Source of the DNA: Aureibacillus halotolerans
GTDB lineage: Bacteria > Bacillota > Bacilli > Bacillales > DSM-28697
Length of the DNA: 64,000 nucleotides
Direction of reading: 5' to 3'
NCBI RefSeq assembly: GCF_004363045.1
Contig: NZ_SNYJ01000005.1
Span: 186,001 to 250,000 of the forward strand
How positions within the stretch are numbered: the stretch's first letter is position 1; every line of letters starts with the position of its first letter. Under the pieces are notes generated by a model. The model did not search any database, was not told the origin of the DNA, and saw only the letters and a program-made list of their open reading frames with translations. Position numbers and translations under genes: made by a program. Positions 36,442 to 46,513 of this stretch are shown here, in pieces.

Positions 36442-38073
36442 ATGATTGCATGCAGTATACAAGACGTCACGCAGACGTTTGGCGCAGAAACAATTTTTTC
36501 AAACATTACTTGTGAAATAAAAGAGGGTGAACGGGTCGGCCTCATCGGCAGAAACGGCGAAGGAAAAACAACGCTCATGCATTTAATAGCAGGCAAAACG
36601 ACGCCGGCGAGTGGCGTCGTTTCCTGGAAAAAGGGCATGGCTGTAGGGTTGCTAGAGCAGATGCCAACCATTGCGGAAAACACAATTGTAGCAGACGCCT
36701 TGCTAGCTGTGTTTACCGAGCTGCTTGAGATGAAAAAACAAATGACAGTGCTTGAGCAGCAACTAGCTTCAGAAACAAAGGGACTGGAAAAGCGCCTTGA
36801 AGTATACGGCAAGCTTCAGGAGCGCTTTATGGCAGAAGGCGGTTATGAAGTTGACGCCAATATTCGGCGTGTGGCTGCTGGTCTTCAAGTGACGCCGCTG
36901 TTAGAGAAGCCGTGGAAGCAACTGAGCGGTGGCGAACGCACGAAAATTGGGTTGGCTCAGTTGTTGCTTCGGAATCCAGGACTGTTGCTGCTTGATGAAC
37001 CAACGAATCATTTAGATTTGCCTGCCATCGAATGGCTCACCGATTGGATCACGTCATCTGGGGCGACGGTCGTCATTATTTCGCATGATCGTTATTTCCT
37101 CGATGAAACGACGACAAAGGTGATGGAAATGGAGCAGGGGGAATTGTATGTGTACCACACAAACTACTCCGGTTACGTTAAGGAAAAAGAAGAACGACTG
37201 TTACGTGAATTTCAGCAATATGAAGATCAACAGAAGAAAATCAAAAAAATGCAGGAAGCCATTAAACGCTTGAAGGACTGGGCAAACCGCGCGAATCCGC
37301 CAAACGCGGGCTTGCATAAGAAGGCGAAAAACATGGAAAAGGCGCTTGCCCGCATGACCCTTGTCAAAAAGCCCGTTGTGCAAAAAGCGATTGATGGCGG
37401 CTTTGACAGCAGTGGCCGGAGCGGAAAGGATGTCGTTGTCGCTAAAGGTGTGACAAAGGCATTTGCTGAGCAGGTGGTGCTGGACCGTTTGTCAATGCAT
37501 GTGCGCTACAAGGAACGCGTCGCCATTGTTGGAGCCAATGGAAGTGGGAAATCGACGCTGTTGAAGCTGATTTTAGGTGAAATGACTGCTGATGCGGGCG
37601 AACTTACTATCGGAAGTCGGTTGTCGATGGGGTTTTTATCACAGCATAACGATGAATTGGACGATCGCTTGACAGTCATTGATGAATTCCGTGATAAAAT
37701 TGTGATTACGGAAGGAGATGCCCGACGTCTCTTAGCTAAATTTTTGTTTTATGGCCCTGCGGTGTTTCAAAAGGTATCGAGCTTGAGTGGAGGAGAGCGG
37801 ATGCGGCTTCGACTGGCACAGCTTATGCATGAGAAGCATAACCTTCTGATCCTTGATGAACCAACAAATCACCTAGATATTGACTCGAAAGAGGTGCTTG
37901 AGGAAGCATTGGACAGCTTCGACGGCACCATCCTTGCTGTATCGCATGATCGCTACTTTCTCGATAAGCTCTTTCCTGTGACGTGCTGGCTTGATTCCGG
38001 ACAGCTGACACGTTACGAAGGAAGTTATCCTTATGCGAGAGCGAAGCGTCTAGAACTCGCATTAAATGAGTGA
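36442..38073 (+). CDS. ABC-F ATPase, probable ribosome-protection protein
   Basis: A 543-residue soluble protein with two ABC domains and no membrane segment. First domain: Walker A GRNGEGKTT, signature LSGGERTKIGLAQ, Walker B LLLLDEPTNHLD. A linker rich in Lys/Glu (about 240-300, QQKKIKKMQEAIKRLKDWANRANPPNAGLHKKAKNM) precedes the second domain (GANGSGKST; LSGGERMRLRLAQ; LILDEPTNHLD). The WANRANPPNAGLHKKA linker is of the antibiotic-resistance ABC-F type (Vga/Lsa/VmlR-like) that displaces pleuromutilin, lincosamide or streptogramin drugs; a housekeeping role cannot be excluded. Confidence 0.9.
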   Translation: MIACSIQDVTQTFGAETIFSNITCEIKEGERVGLIGRNGEGKTTLMHLIAGKTTPASGVVSWKKGMAVGLLEQMPTIAENTIVADALLAVFTELLEMKKQMTVLEQQLASETKGLEKRLEVYGKLQERFMAEGGYEVDANIRRVAAGLQVTPLLEKPWKQLSGGERTKIGLAQLLLRNPGLLLLDEPTNHLDLPAIEWLTDWITSSGATVVIISHDRYFLDETTTKVMEMEQGELYVYHTNYSGYVKEKEERLLREFQQYEDQQKKIKKMQEAIKRLKDWANRANPPNAGLHKKAKNMEKALARMTLVKKPVVQKAIDGGFDSSGRSGKDVVVAKGVTKAFAEQVVLDRLSMHVRYKERVAIVGANGSGKSTLLKLILGEMTADAGELTIGSRLSMGFLSQHNDELDDRLTVIDEFRDKIVITEGDARRLLAKFLFYGPAVFQKVSSLSGGERMRLRLAQLMHEKHNLLILDEPTNHLDIDSKEVLEEALDSFDGTILAVSHDRYFLDKLFPVTCWLDSGQLTRYEGSYPYARAKRLELALNE

Positions 38074-38134
38074 GTGTCGACTGCGGCTTTCCGTTGATTT
38101 GAAGGAATCCTGTATAGCATTATTGTGAAAAAGG

Positions 38135-38251
38135 GCTGTTTTGAAAGTCATCTCTGTGGCTTTCGGAACAGCTCATGCTGTTATGTATAACAGCTAATGA
38201 TCATACGTACTGCCATTTGATGAAAACTGGAAAAAATGGTAGTCTTGATCA
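38135..38251. other. Cluster of three hairpins
   Basis: 38135-38172: GCTGTT..GAAAG pairs with CTTTC..AACAGC. 38177-38194: perfect GCTGTTA-TGTA-TAACAGC. 38198-38251: ACTGCCATTT pairs with AAATGGTAGT inside flanking TGATCA boxes. The cluster lies between the ABC-F gene and the next gene; no T-run follows. Confidence 0.5.
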
Positions 38252-38297
38252 TGTATACGAACTGGATATGACTTCCTAGTGTTTCAGGAGGAACCAA

Positions 38298-38828
38298 ATG
38301 ATGAAAATCAGTCAATCGATGGCCTTTTATGGAGTGCTCTTTTGTTTGGTAATGTCAGTGTATTCACTGTTTTCAACCATTCATAATATGTGGCAGGTAG
38401 CGCCACCTAGGCTTGTGCTACTGTTGCTCGTCACAGGCTGTTTCGTTACGGCTTGCATAGGAATTATGAAGAAAACAACACGCTGGGGAAGAATGCAGAG
38501 CTGGATGACGTTCTTCATCGCACCATTATTAGGGGCGGCTTTACTTCTATCGCTCGTTTTCACGTCCGTCTTTCCATTTGAAAAAGAATATATCGCCAGC
38601 CTGACGTCACCAGAAGGTACGCATCAGATTGACGTGTATGCCACGGATGGTGGTGCAACAACGTTAAAGGGCATTATGGCAGAATTGAATGGGCCACTTT
38701 GGTTCACAAAAAGGATTTTTATTGAGCATGATGGCACGCATGACCTAGTCACACAGTGGGAAGGTGAAGACTTGTTCGTAATAAACGGGGAGATGATTCA
38801 GCTTCCTACAGCAGATGGTTGGTTTTAG
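38298..38828 (+). CDS. Hypothetical membrane protein, DUF5412-like
   Basis: A 176-residue protein with three N-terminal hydrophobic segments (about 7-27, 38-55, 73-92), then a beta-rich domain: SLTSPEGTHQIDVYATDGGATTLKGIMAELNGPLW...KRIFIEHDGT. That pattern is of the DUF5412-type Bacillus proteins as I recall it; function unknown. RBS AGGAGG is good. It converges with the ATL gene. Confidence 0.7.
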   Translation: MMKISQSMAFYGVLFCLVMSVYSLFSTIHNMWQVAPPRLVLLLLVTGCFVTACIGIMKKTTRWGRMQSWMTFFIAPLLGAALLLSLVFTSVFPFEKEYIASLTSPEGTHQIDVYATDGGATTLKGIMAELNGPLWFTKRIFIEHDGTHDLVTQWEGEDLFVINGEMIQLPTADGWF

Positions 38829-38831
38829 CGT

Positions 38832-39140
38832 TTACTCAGGAATATGTCGATAACGCTCGAGATCAATCGTTCCATCTATAGAAAGCTCGACCCCTTCTTC
38901 TTCTAGAAGCTCTTGTTGGGTGAGGGAGCCTTCAGGATCACGAATGGCAATTTCTCCACGAGCATTTACGACTCGTTGCCAAGGAAGCTGATGCTTTCGA
39001 CTCATCGAGTGAAGAATACGTACGACCTGCCGTGCACCGCGTGGGCTCCCTGCAGCAGCGGCGATTTGTCCATAGGTCATGACACGACCTTCAGGAATGG
39101 CTTTCATTAGATCAACGACTCTAGAAGTAAATGGCGTCAT
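38832..39140 (-). CDS. Alkyltransferase-like (ATL) protein, MGMT fold without catalytic Cys
   Basis: A 102-residue protein with the C-terminal domain fold of O6-methylguanine-DNA methyltransferases: PEGRVMTYGQIAAAAGSPRGARQVVRILH holds the recognition helix and Arg finger. The catalytic PCHRV motif reads PWQRVV, with Trp54 in place of Cys, the hallmark of ATL proteins, which bind alkylated guanine and flag it for nucleotide excision repair instead of removing the alkyl group. Length fits ATLs (about 100). Confidence 0.9.
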   Translation of the reverse strand: MTPFTSRVVDLMKAIPEGRVMTYGQIAAAAGSPRGARQVVRILHSMSRKHQLPWQRVVNARGEIAIRDPEGSLTQQELLEEEGVELSIDGTIDLERYRHIPE

Positions 39141-39236
39141 AAGCGGCTCCTTTTTTCAACATGAGATGTTTCTAGTCTAGCAAATGAGTGCCTGCGATTC
39201 TATTATTATACGTTCACGATGAAGGAGAGGGTTTAT

Positions 39237-40751
39237 TTGAAAAGGTGTTTTATTGGAGTAATGGCTCTGTTCGCTGGAATTCTATGTATCTCGCAAGCGA
39301 CAAAAGCAGCACCGGCAGAGCATTGGGCAAGTGAGCAAATCAGTTATCTCGCTGAACAAGGCATATGGACGAACGAATTCACTCCAGACGATCCTATGAC
39401 GAGAGCCGAAGCTGCTCAGGTGCTCTCCCATTACGTCGATGCACCTGCCGATCAAGATGCATTTTCTTTTAAGGATGTTCAAGCGGACAACCCTTATTAT
39501 GACGCCATCATTGCGATGGGGCGACTCAGTATTATTAATGGGTATCCAGATGGCACGTTTCGACCGCAGGAGACATTGACGAGAGCACAGGCTTCGGTTC
39601 TCTTAAACAAGGTGCTTCGCGGAAGTCTGTCCTATGAGCAAGAAGCTGCACAATACGACGATACGGTAAATCACTGGGCAAAGGATGCCATTGCTACGCT
39701 CTCTGAAAGTCGTATCGTCGGCCACGCCTTTGGGCAAGGATTTTCCCCAAATGAACAGGTTACAAAAGCCGAATTTGCGATCATGCTTGCACGTGTGCTC
39801 AATCCGTCTTTCCGTGTTGCTGAACATGGAAGTACGGTTGGGAACTTGGAAAATAGCGGTCGAATCACACGTCAAGGGGATTGGATCTATTACTCTCCAA
39901 TCATCAATTCTGTCATTAGTGCAGATCAGAGTATTCTTGAACGCAAGCATTTGAAAGATGGAACGATAGAGCATTTAGGCAATATTGTCGGGACAGATAT
40001 TAATGTTGTCGACAACAAGCTTTATCTTATCGCTACAACGTCTGAACAACCCTTAGATATGTCGAATCGTTTGTATCGCATGAATGTAGATGGCAGTGAT
40101 AAAGCGGTGTACACCAATTTCAAGGGAACACCATCGGAATTAACGGTTGTTGGAGACTGGCTTTATTTTGTTGAGCATACGGAACAAAACGGTTATTTGC
40201 GGCGGATGAAATCAGACGGGTCAAAGCTTCAAACATTGGCGACCAACGTATCCGAGTATGTGCTCAGCGATCCTTACATTTTCTATGAGTCGGACGATGC
40301 TTTCTTTCAAATCCGCATGGATGGGTCTGATCCAACGCCATTGTTTACAAGTGAACTGCACTTAAAAGGGTTAGCCCATGACAAGTTCATTATGACAAAT
40401 GACGAGCAGGTGCATGAGGTGGCGCTTGATGGAAGCTCCACCCTTATTTTTGAGGTCAATAAACCTGAGGCAAGATGGGTTCACACCGTCAATTTTGACG
40501 ACGGCATGTATTATGTCGTTGATTGGTTCGGCGATTTGACGATGTATAGAACGCGGTTGTTTAAGGTCAACGTCGGTAAAGACCCAGAACTAGTAGAAAA
40601 CGTGGGTGTGTATGATTTATATCTGTTTGATCACGCGCTCTATTACGGTGCCAAAGGCGGTGACGGGAATCAACTTTTGATGAAATGGAATGGAAGTAGT
40701 AGTGAACCGATTTCTAAGGTGCATATTTACGATTGGGATAATAGAAAATAA
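39237..40751 (+). CDS. SLH-domain surface protein with DUF5050-like propeller
   Basis: A 504-residue exported protein. TTG at 39237 is chosen since AAGGAGAGG lies six bases upstream and the signal peptide (MKRCFIGVMALFAG...ATKA) starts there; an in-frame ATG at 39219 overlaps the RBS. Three S-layer-homology repeats follow (about 25-70, 75-130, 137-190; e.g. FRPQETLTRAQASVLLNKVL), which bind pyruvylated cell-wall polymer. Residues 215-500 form repeats such as LYRMNVDGSDKAVYTN and LRRMKSDGSKLQTL, typical of DUF5050 beta-propellers. A surface-anchored protein of unknown role. Confidence 0.88.
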   Translation: MKRCFIGVMALFAGILCISQATKAAPAEHWASEQISYLAEQGIWTNEFTPDDPMTRAEAAQVLSHYVDAPADQDAFSFKDVQADNPYYDAIIAMGRLSIINGYPDGTFRPQETLTRAQASVLLNKVLRGSLSYEQEAAQYDDTVNHWAKDAIATLSESRIVGHAFGQGFSPNEQVTKAEFAIMLARVLNPSFRVAEHGSTVGNLENSGRITRQGDWIYYSPIINSVISADQSILERKHLKDGTIEHLGNIVGTDINVVDNKLYLIATTSEQPLDMSNRLYRMNVDGSDKAVYTNFKGTPSELTVVGDWLYFVEHTEQNGYLRRMKSDGSKLQTLATNVSEYVLSDPYIFYESDDAFFQIRMDGSDPTPLFTSELHLKGLAHDKFIMTNDEQVHEVALDGSSTLIFEVNKPEARWVHTVNFDDGMYYVVDWFGDLTMYRTRLFKVNVGKDPELVENVGVYDLYLFDHALYYGAKGGDGNQLLMKWNGSSSEPISKVHIYDWDNRK

Positions 40752-41062
40752 GGCACGAATGAACAGTGGCATAAAAAAGAGAAGACCTTTTTCGTTAAAT
40801 GTCTCTACACGATGATGGTGTCTTGAATAAGGTATAAACAAGCGCTTTGTGAAGAAGAAGTGGTAGTTAGACAAGCTCATAATGCATATTAAACCATTGA
40901 GTTAATGGTGGAGTGCGTCGCATCGACATGGTAAGATACGCGTATGAACTACTTGTCAAAGTCTTGGTTTGCAAACGATACATGCGAGAACCCGGTCTGA
41001 TGACAGATCGGGTTCTTTCACTTAAAAATTCAGCATGAGACACCACTAAGGGAGTGAAAAGA
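40752..41062. other. Intergenic region with a terminator
   Basis: 311 bp without a gene; only the strong hairpin at 40987-41016 stands out. Confidence 0.5.
40987..41016 (+). terminator. Terminator-like hairpin
   Basis: 13-bp stem AGAACCCGGTCTG / CAGATCGGGTTCT (one G-U), loop ATGA, then TTTC. Confidence 0.6.
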
Positions 41063-41611
41063 ATGTTTGAAAGCGACCGTTTGTACTTACGCCTATTTGA
41101 AGAAAAGGATGCAGAGACTCTTCTTGCACTCGAATTGAAAAACCGTGACTATTTCTCGTTGTATAGCGGCACTCGCAAGGATGACTTCTACACAATTGAC
41201 GCCATTCAAAAAAAGATTCAGGAATACATCAAGCAGGCAACGGAAGACAAAAGCTATCAATTTGGTATTTATGAGAAAGGCAACAACGAGCTTATTGGGA
41301 AGATCTCATTAAATTCAGTGCAGCGCCACGTACTCCAAAACTGTGTCCTTGGCTACATGCTGGATAAAGAGCAAAATGGCAAAGGGTATATGAGTGAGGC
41401 GATTAAGCTTATCGTATCCTATGCGTTTGAAAAACTAGAGCTTCATCGGATTGGGGCGGGTGTTATGCCTCATAACGGTGCATCCATGCGTGTGCTTGAA
41501 AAAGCTGGCTTTCATAAAGAGGGCCTCGCTAGGAAAAATGTCAACATTAATGGGCGCTGGGAGGATCATGAGATGTTTGCAATCATCAACCCAGCACATG
41601 ACGTAGGATGA
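41063..41611 (+). CDS. RimJ/RimL-type GNAT acetyltransferase
   Basis: A 182-residue acetyltransferase: MFESDRLYLRLFEEKDAETLL at the start, YMLDKEQNGKGYMSEAIKLIVSYAFEKLELHRIGAGVMPHNGASMRVLEKAGFHKEGLARKNVNINGRWEDHEMFAI at the end, the full RimJ/RimL ribosomal-protein-alanine acetyltransferase pattern (YjcK-like). ATG at 41063 is preferred (AGGGAG eight bases upstream) over GTG 41054. Confidence 0.9.
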   Translation: MFESDRLYLRLFEEKDAETLLALELKNRDYFSLYSGTRKDDFYTIDAIQKKIQEYIKQATEDKSYQFGIYEKGNNELIGKISLNSVQRHVLQNCVLGYMLDKEQNGKGYMSEAIKLIVSYAFEKLELHRIGAGVMPHNGASMRVLEKAGFHKEGLARKNVNINGRWEDHEMFAIINPAHDVG

Positions 41612-41872
41612 TGAGAAACGCTCGCTTTCTTGTTGCTTCCGCCTTATCCGGTGCTCATTGCCCATGTGGCAACTCCGCGCCTTGAAAGACAAGCGTTTTC
41701 ATTCATCCTGCTGTTTTGATGCTCTTAAGACAACTCCGCTCCCTTAAGATTTATATATCTTTTGGATTAGGTCTTGTTTTTTAAAAATAAGTCAAGAAGA
41801 GGCTGGAACAAATTAAAAACAATTTATACAAAAACCGAAGAACAAAAGGATAGTGAAGTAAACATAGCATTT

Positions 41873-42000
41873 AGCGTAGTCAAAATACGTAGACTCCTGC
41901 GGGAACAGCGCGAGCTGAAGATCCCGCAGGAAAGCCGCTTTTGCTTTCCGAGGAAGCTGAAGCCGTGCCCGCGGAAAGCGAAGTGTTTTGACGAAGCGGT
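41873..42000 (+). repeat. 128-bp intergenic repeat, copy A
   Basis: Identical to copy B (44666-44793) at 126 of 128 positions. It folds as a multi-stem element: outer GTCAAAATAC (41879-41888) with GTGTTTTGAC (41983-41992), inner CCTGCGGGA (41896-41904) with TCCCGCAGG (41922-41930), and GCTTTCCG (41943-41950) with CGGAAAGC (41972-41979). The open frame across it is a by-product. Confidence 0.88.
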
Positions 42001-42056
42001 GCAAGAAAATCCCGGAAAATCAATGTTCTAGATTGTCTAAATCCTGACGCTACCTA

Positions 42057-42089
42057 AAAGAAAACGCAATAATCCATTGCGTTTTCTTT
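42057..42089 (-). terminator. Terminator of the PaaX-like gene
   Basis: Perfect 14-bp stem AAAGAAAACGCAAT / ATTGCGTTTTCTTT, loop AATCC, just after the stop of the minus-strand gene. Confidence 0.88.
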
Positions 42090-42095
42090 AGTAGA

Positions 42096-42923
42096 TTATT
42101 TATTTCTTAAATCGGCTACAAATGAGGAATAATACGAGTCTTTAGGGATTAAATCAGCTAATGTTTGGATGAACTTATCTAGTGAAAAAAGGACAGTGGT
42201 TCCTAGCCAACTACCAGGTAAGAACTCAGCTGGTAACATAGGGTCTGCTAATAGTAGATCATCCCTGATCTCCTTTAGTGTTAGAAAGTTTGTGAATACG
42301 TGTAAAGTGTCACGGTTTTTATTTTCAACTAAACGATTAAATTCTGGTGTATACTCTTTTTCAATCCATATTTTTATATTTTTGTATGTAGTGTTGATTT
42401 CCTCTAAATTCCACAACGACCTAGCATTGTTGGGTCCTGCTCTTCCCTCAGGGTCTATCCCATTTAACAAGAACTCATTACTTGAAATAATCGTTACATA
42501 ATCCTCGATTTCAAGCGAATCAATCAGATGAAGCACCTTATCGGTTACATCCCAAGGGTAAACATAAACACTCTTGTATAACATGCCAAAGCCTAAATCC
42601 AGTAAACCTTTCCTAAAGGCATCTCTTTTCTTTCTTAATGTTTCAGGGATCTCCAAGAACACTACGTACCATTTCCCATTCCAATGTTCAGTGTAGTAGT
42701 TATCCTTTTTAGCATATAAACGATAGGCGTTTAGACCACTTGGTGTAATTTTATAAATTCCGCGCTCTAATGACGTTATATATGACATTCGTTTAAATTT
42801 AGATAAGTTATTTCTTATTGATTGTGGCGTATAATTCATTTCTTCAAAAATACGAATGAGTTCTTTCCCATCCATTTCAACCTTTTTAGATAATAAGTAT
42901 AGCAACTGCTTTTCAACTGTCAC
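42096..42923 (-). CDS. PaaX-like transcriptional regulator
   Basis: A 275-residue regulator with the PaaX layout: N-terminal winged helix (KQLLYLLSKKVEMDGKELIRIFEEMNYTPQSIRNNLSKFKRMSYITSLERGIYKITPSG), a central domain (WNGKWYVVFLEIPETLRKKRDAFRKGLLDLGFGMLYKSVYVYP) and a C-terminal domain with AEFLPGSWLG. PaaX proteins repress aromatic or CoA-ester catabolic genes and respond to acyl-CoAs. GTG at 42923 follows GAGGTGA. Strongly AT-rich and divergent from an orphan E1-alpha gene 210 bp away, its probable target. Confidence 0.88.
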   Translation of the reverse strand: MTVEKQLLYLLSKKVEMDGKELIRIFEEMNYTPQSIRNNLSKFKRMSYITSLERGIYKITPSGLNAYRLYAKKDNYYTEHWNGKWYVVFLEIPETLRKKRDAFRKGLLDLGFGMLYKSVYVYPWDVTDKVLHLIDSLEIEDYVTIISSNEFLLNGIDPEGRAGPNNARSLWNLEEINTTYKNIKIWIEKEYTPEFNRLVENKNRDTLHVFTNFLTLKEIRDDLLLADPMLPAEFLPGSWLGTTVLFSLDKFIQTLADLIPKDSYYSSFVADLRNK

Positions 42924-43076
42924 CTCGTTCACCTCTACATTAAGTATAACGAGATAACCATGTTATTCAAGTGAGCGCTAGTTGAGAAAATCATTAGTAC
43001 TTACGGCTTACAAGAAAACATCTTGTAAATGTATGGTTAATAATATAATATAAAATACAACGAACGATTATAATGA

Positions 43077-44180
<1,104 letters not shown>

Positions 44181-44837
44181 GTTGTAGAAAACGTTGATAT
44201 ACCGAGATATTTCGACTCGTCAGATGACCAAATTATTACGGCGATACGCAACGAATTAAACATTCGGGCAGCATGGTACAAAAAGTGAAGAAAGGATTAT
44301 AATTGTGAAAAGTGATTTTGTGCTTAATTCCAATTGTTAATCACTCAACTTTCGCACCTTTCATTACAGGATTGTGAGCATTGTCACTTTTATATTTACT
44401 ATAAACAGCAGGCGTTGTTTTGAAGAGGTCCATTGATCTATGTCACCTCGTGTCGTCTAAAGCACAGCCAGCGTTAAAGTTGATTTCGTACTGCTACAAG
44501 TCGACTGCTGCATCAATACTGCATAGTTGATGTAACTTTGCATGAAACGATGCACTTACCTCGTCTTGTTTGTTTCCTAAAGCAACACAACTTAATTCAC
44601 TTTTCCATTTTCTTCATTATACGAGACCAATAGAAAATAAAACAATTTACCCAGAAACAAACATCAGCGTAGTCATAATACGTAGACTCCTGCGGGAACA
44701 GCGCGAGCTGAAGATCCCGCAGGAAAGCCGCTTTTGCTTTCCGAGGAAGCTGAAGCCGTGCCCGCGGAAAGCGAAGTATTTTGACGAAGCGGTCGAAGAT
44801 ACTTCATTGAATTAATTACCAATAAAGGAGATTGATC
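44181..44837. other. Intergenic region with repeat copy B
   Basis: 657 bp. Directly after the E1-alpha stop the same frame reads on for 35 codons (ENVDIPRYFDSSDDQII, then AWYKK and stop) without a start signal, possibly a gene scrap. No gene is seen at 44290-44617. Repeat copy B follows. Confidence 0.5.
44618..44793 (+). repeat. Intergenic repeat, copy B
   Basis: The 128-bp core is 44666-44793, matching copy A with two substitutions. Upstream, TATACGAGACC and the ACAATTTACCCAGAAACAAAC region match copy C. The same three stems can form. Same orientation as copies A and C. Confidence 0.88.
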
Positions 44838-45311
44838 GTGATACGAATTAGATCAGCGAATATTAAGGATGCGGACACTGTTGTTGACATGGTCATTAAA
44901 CTGCTTACTGAATTGACAGGTGGTACGCGCGCTATTGATAAGGAATCACTTCTCAACGTTTGTTTAGAACAGCTTGAAAAAAAGATCATGTATACTCCTT
45001 TTTTAGCCCTTTCCGAAACGAATCAGTGTGTTGGTATGATAACCGTCGCAGAGTCTTTTGCGCTACACTCAGGTGGACGATTTGGAATTATTCAAGAGTT
45101 TTATGTTTCCCCAGAGCATCGCTCATCAAAAATCGGCCAACAATTACTCACTACGGTAGTTGAGTATGGGAAAAAGAATCAATGGCGTCGTATTGAAGTA
45201 GGAGCACCGAATCCTTTGACATGGGAAAGAACCGTTTCCTTTTATAAACGTGAAGGTTTTACTGAAATTGGTCCTCGTTTAAAACTGATTTTAGACGAAG
45301 GTAATTCTTAA
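44838..45311 (+). CDS. GNAT-family N-acetyltransferase
   Basis: A 157-residue GNAT protein: MIRIRSANIKDADTVVDMVIKLLTELTGG, FGIIQEFYVSPEHRSSKIGQQLLTTVVEYGKK (acetyl-CoA loop RSSKIGQQL) and the C-terminal GAPNPLTWERTVSFYKREGFTEIGPRLK. GTG at 44838 follows AAGGAG at 7 bases. Substrate unknown. It follows repeat copy B and ends in its own terminator. Confidence 0.87.
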   Translation: MIRIRSANIKDADTVVDMVIKLLTELTGGTRAIDKESLLNVCLEQLEKKIMYTPFLALSETNQCVGMITVAESFALHSGGRFGIIQEFYVSPEHRSSKIGQQLLTTVVEYGKKNQWRRIEVGAPNPLTWERTVSFYKREGFTEIGPRLKLILDEGNS

Positions 45312-45682
45312 CGAACGGGAAACGATCGTTCGACAATCCCCACTACATAGAAGGTTCAGATGAAAAGATTTCAATCTCTCATTTGAACCTATTTTTAATT
45401 GTTGAGACCGGTTGATGTCTATCATTATTTATTTGAAGGAAACCAGGCCTTTTTATGGAATATATCTGATAAAGGGCTACAATTAGCAGTAAATCTTATA
45501 TATTTTTGTAATTCACTGGCGAGCGTAAGAGACGCCACAGTTCGCAGACCGCTTAAAACAGACAGATGTTTGAAAATTCCGTGTTAACACAGCTAACAGC
45601 AGACGTATTTTTTATGAACGGATCATGTATGATGTTCATATCTTAGAAACAAGAGCCTAAGCAATCAGGCAGGAGGCATTTT
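45312..45682. other. Intergenic region
   Basis: 371 bp. It contains the acetyltransferase terminator (45352-45396) and the upstream region of the IclR gene. An open frame at 45399-45587 has no RBS and no recognisable product. Confidence 0.5.
45352..45396 (+). terminator. Terminator of the acetyltransferase gene
   Basis: AGGTTCAGATGA / TCATTTGAACCT stem with a G-U pair, followed by ATTTTTA. Confidence 0.75.
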
Positions 45683-46465
45683 ATGAAATCGTTTGATCGT
45701 GCAATGCATATCGTGACAATGATAGCGTTTGATGAGCAGAAATCGGATTGGAGTATTTCGGAGATTTCGGACCAGCTCCACTTGCCCCTCAGCACGACCC
45801 ATCGTTTGCTGATGTCTCTGCAAAAGCATAAGCTGATTGAGCAACAAGAGGAAACGAAGAAATACAGCCTAGGGAAGAGATGGGTTGAGATCGGGCTGAG
45901 AATGCTAGATTCGATGGAGCTGAAGCATGCGGCCCGACCGTATATGAAGAAGCTGGCAGAGGAATCCGAAGAAAGTGTGTTTTTGAGTGTGCGAAATCAC
46001 AATCATGGCATTTTGATCGATCGAATTGATGGACCATTAAACGTTAAAGTGATTGAACGGCTCGGTGAACGAAGAGGGCTGCATTATGGGGCCCCGAATA
46101 AAGCAATTTTTGCTTTTACAGAACATGGAGATCGTGAGCGTATCCTACGAGATTGTTTCGAGGCAGAAGAGGATCGCGAACGCATGCGTGATCAGCTGGA
46201 TGTCATTGTTGCACGGGGGTACAGCATCAGCTTCGGTGAAATTACAAAGGGCACAGCGTCTGTAGCTGCTCCAATTTTATCTTACGACAGTAGTGTTCTT
46301 GGTGCACTTGGCGTGGAGCTCGTCGGAGAGGTGATTGAAGAGAGGCGGTTAGATGACTTGATTAAACGTGTTCAAGAAAAAGCACAGGCGATTTCGGCTT
46401 TGTTCGGTGGACCTTCAATGTTGTCCGAAAAACGGAAACAGTTTCCGCAATACGGAAAATCATAA
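45683..46465 (+). CDS. IclR-family transcriptional regulator
   Basis: A 260-residue regulator: N-terminal winged helix (WSISEISDQLHLPLSTTHRLLMSLQKHKLIEQQEETKKYSLGKRWVEIG) and C-terminal IclR effector domain (RLGERRGLHYGAPNKAIFAF; ARGYSISFGEITKGTASVAAPILSYDSSVLGALGVELVG). AGGAGGC precedes the ATG. It lies 48 bp upstream of the proline/ornithine catabolic genes on the same strand with no terminator between, so it is probably their local regulator and may be co-transcribed. The effector is unknown. Confidence 0.9.
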   Translation: MKSFDRAMHIVTMIAFDEQKSDWSISEISDQLHLPLSTTHRLLMSLQKHKLIEQQEETKKYSLGKRWVEIGLRMLDSMELKHAARPYMKKLAEESEESVFLSVRNHNHGILIDRIDGPLNVKVIERLGERRGLHYGAPNKAIFAFTEHGDRERILRDCFEAEEDRERMRDQLDVIVARGYSISFGEITKGTASVAAPILSYDSSVLGALGVELVGEVIEERRLDDLIKRVQEKAQAISALFGGPSMLSEKRKQFPQYGKS

Positions 46466-46481
46466 GGCGATTCATTTGTTT

Positions 46482-46495
46482 TGTAAACGCTTTCT
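46482..46495. promoter_or_regulatory. Candidate CcpA cre site ahead of proline dehydrogenase
   Basis: TGTAAACGCTTTCT matches TGWAANCGNTNWCA at 13 of 14 positions. It lies in the 48-bp gap before the proline dehydrogenase gene, where it could block initiation or act as a roadblock. Confidence 0.65.
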
Positions 46496-46513
46496 TGAGG
46501 GAGGGTGCTACAC

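Noticed and set aside
41774-42031. 85-residue open frame across repeat copy A (and the parallel 81-residue frame across copy B) as protein genes
   Set aside because: The frames coincide with the repeat, lack a RBS, and their shared peptide follows from the repeated DNA; I treat it as a structured repeat, not a coding gene.
45399-45587. 62-residue frame between acetyltransferase and IclR genes
   Set aside because: No RBS and no plausible product; it starts immediately after a terminator.
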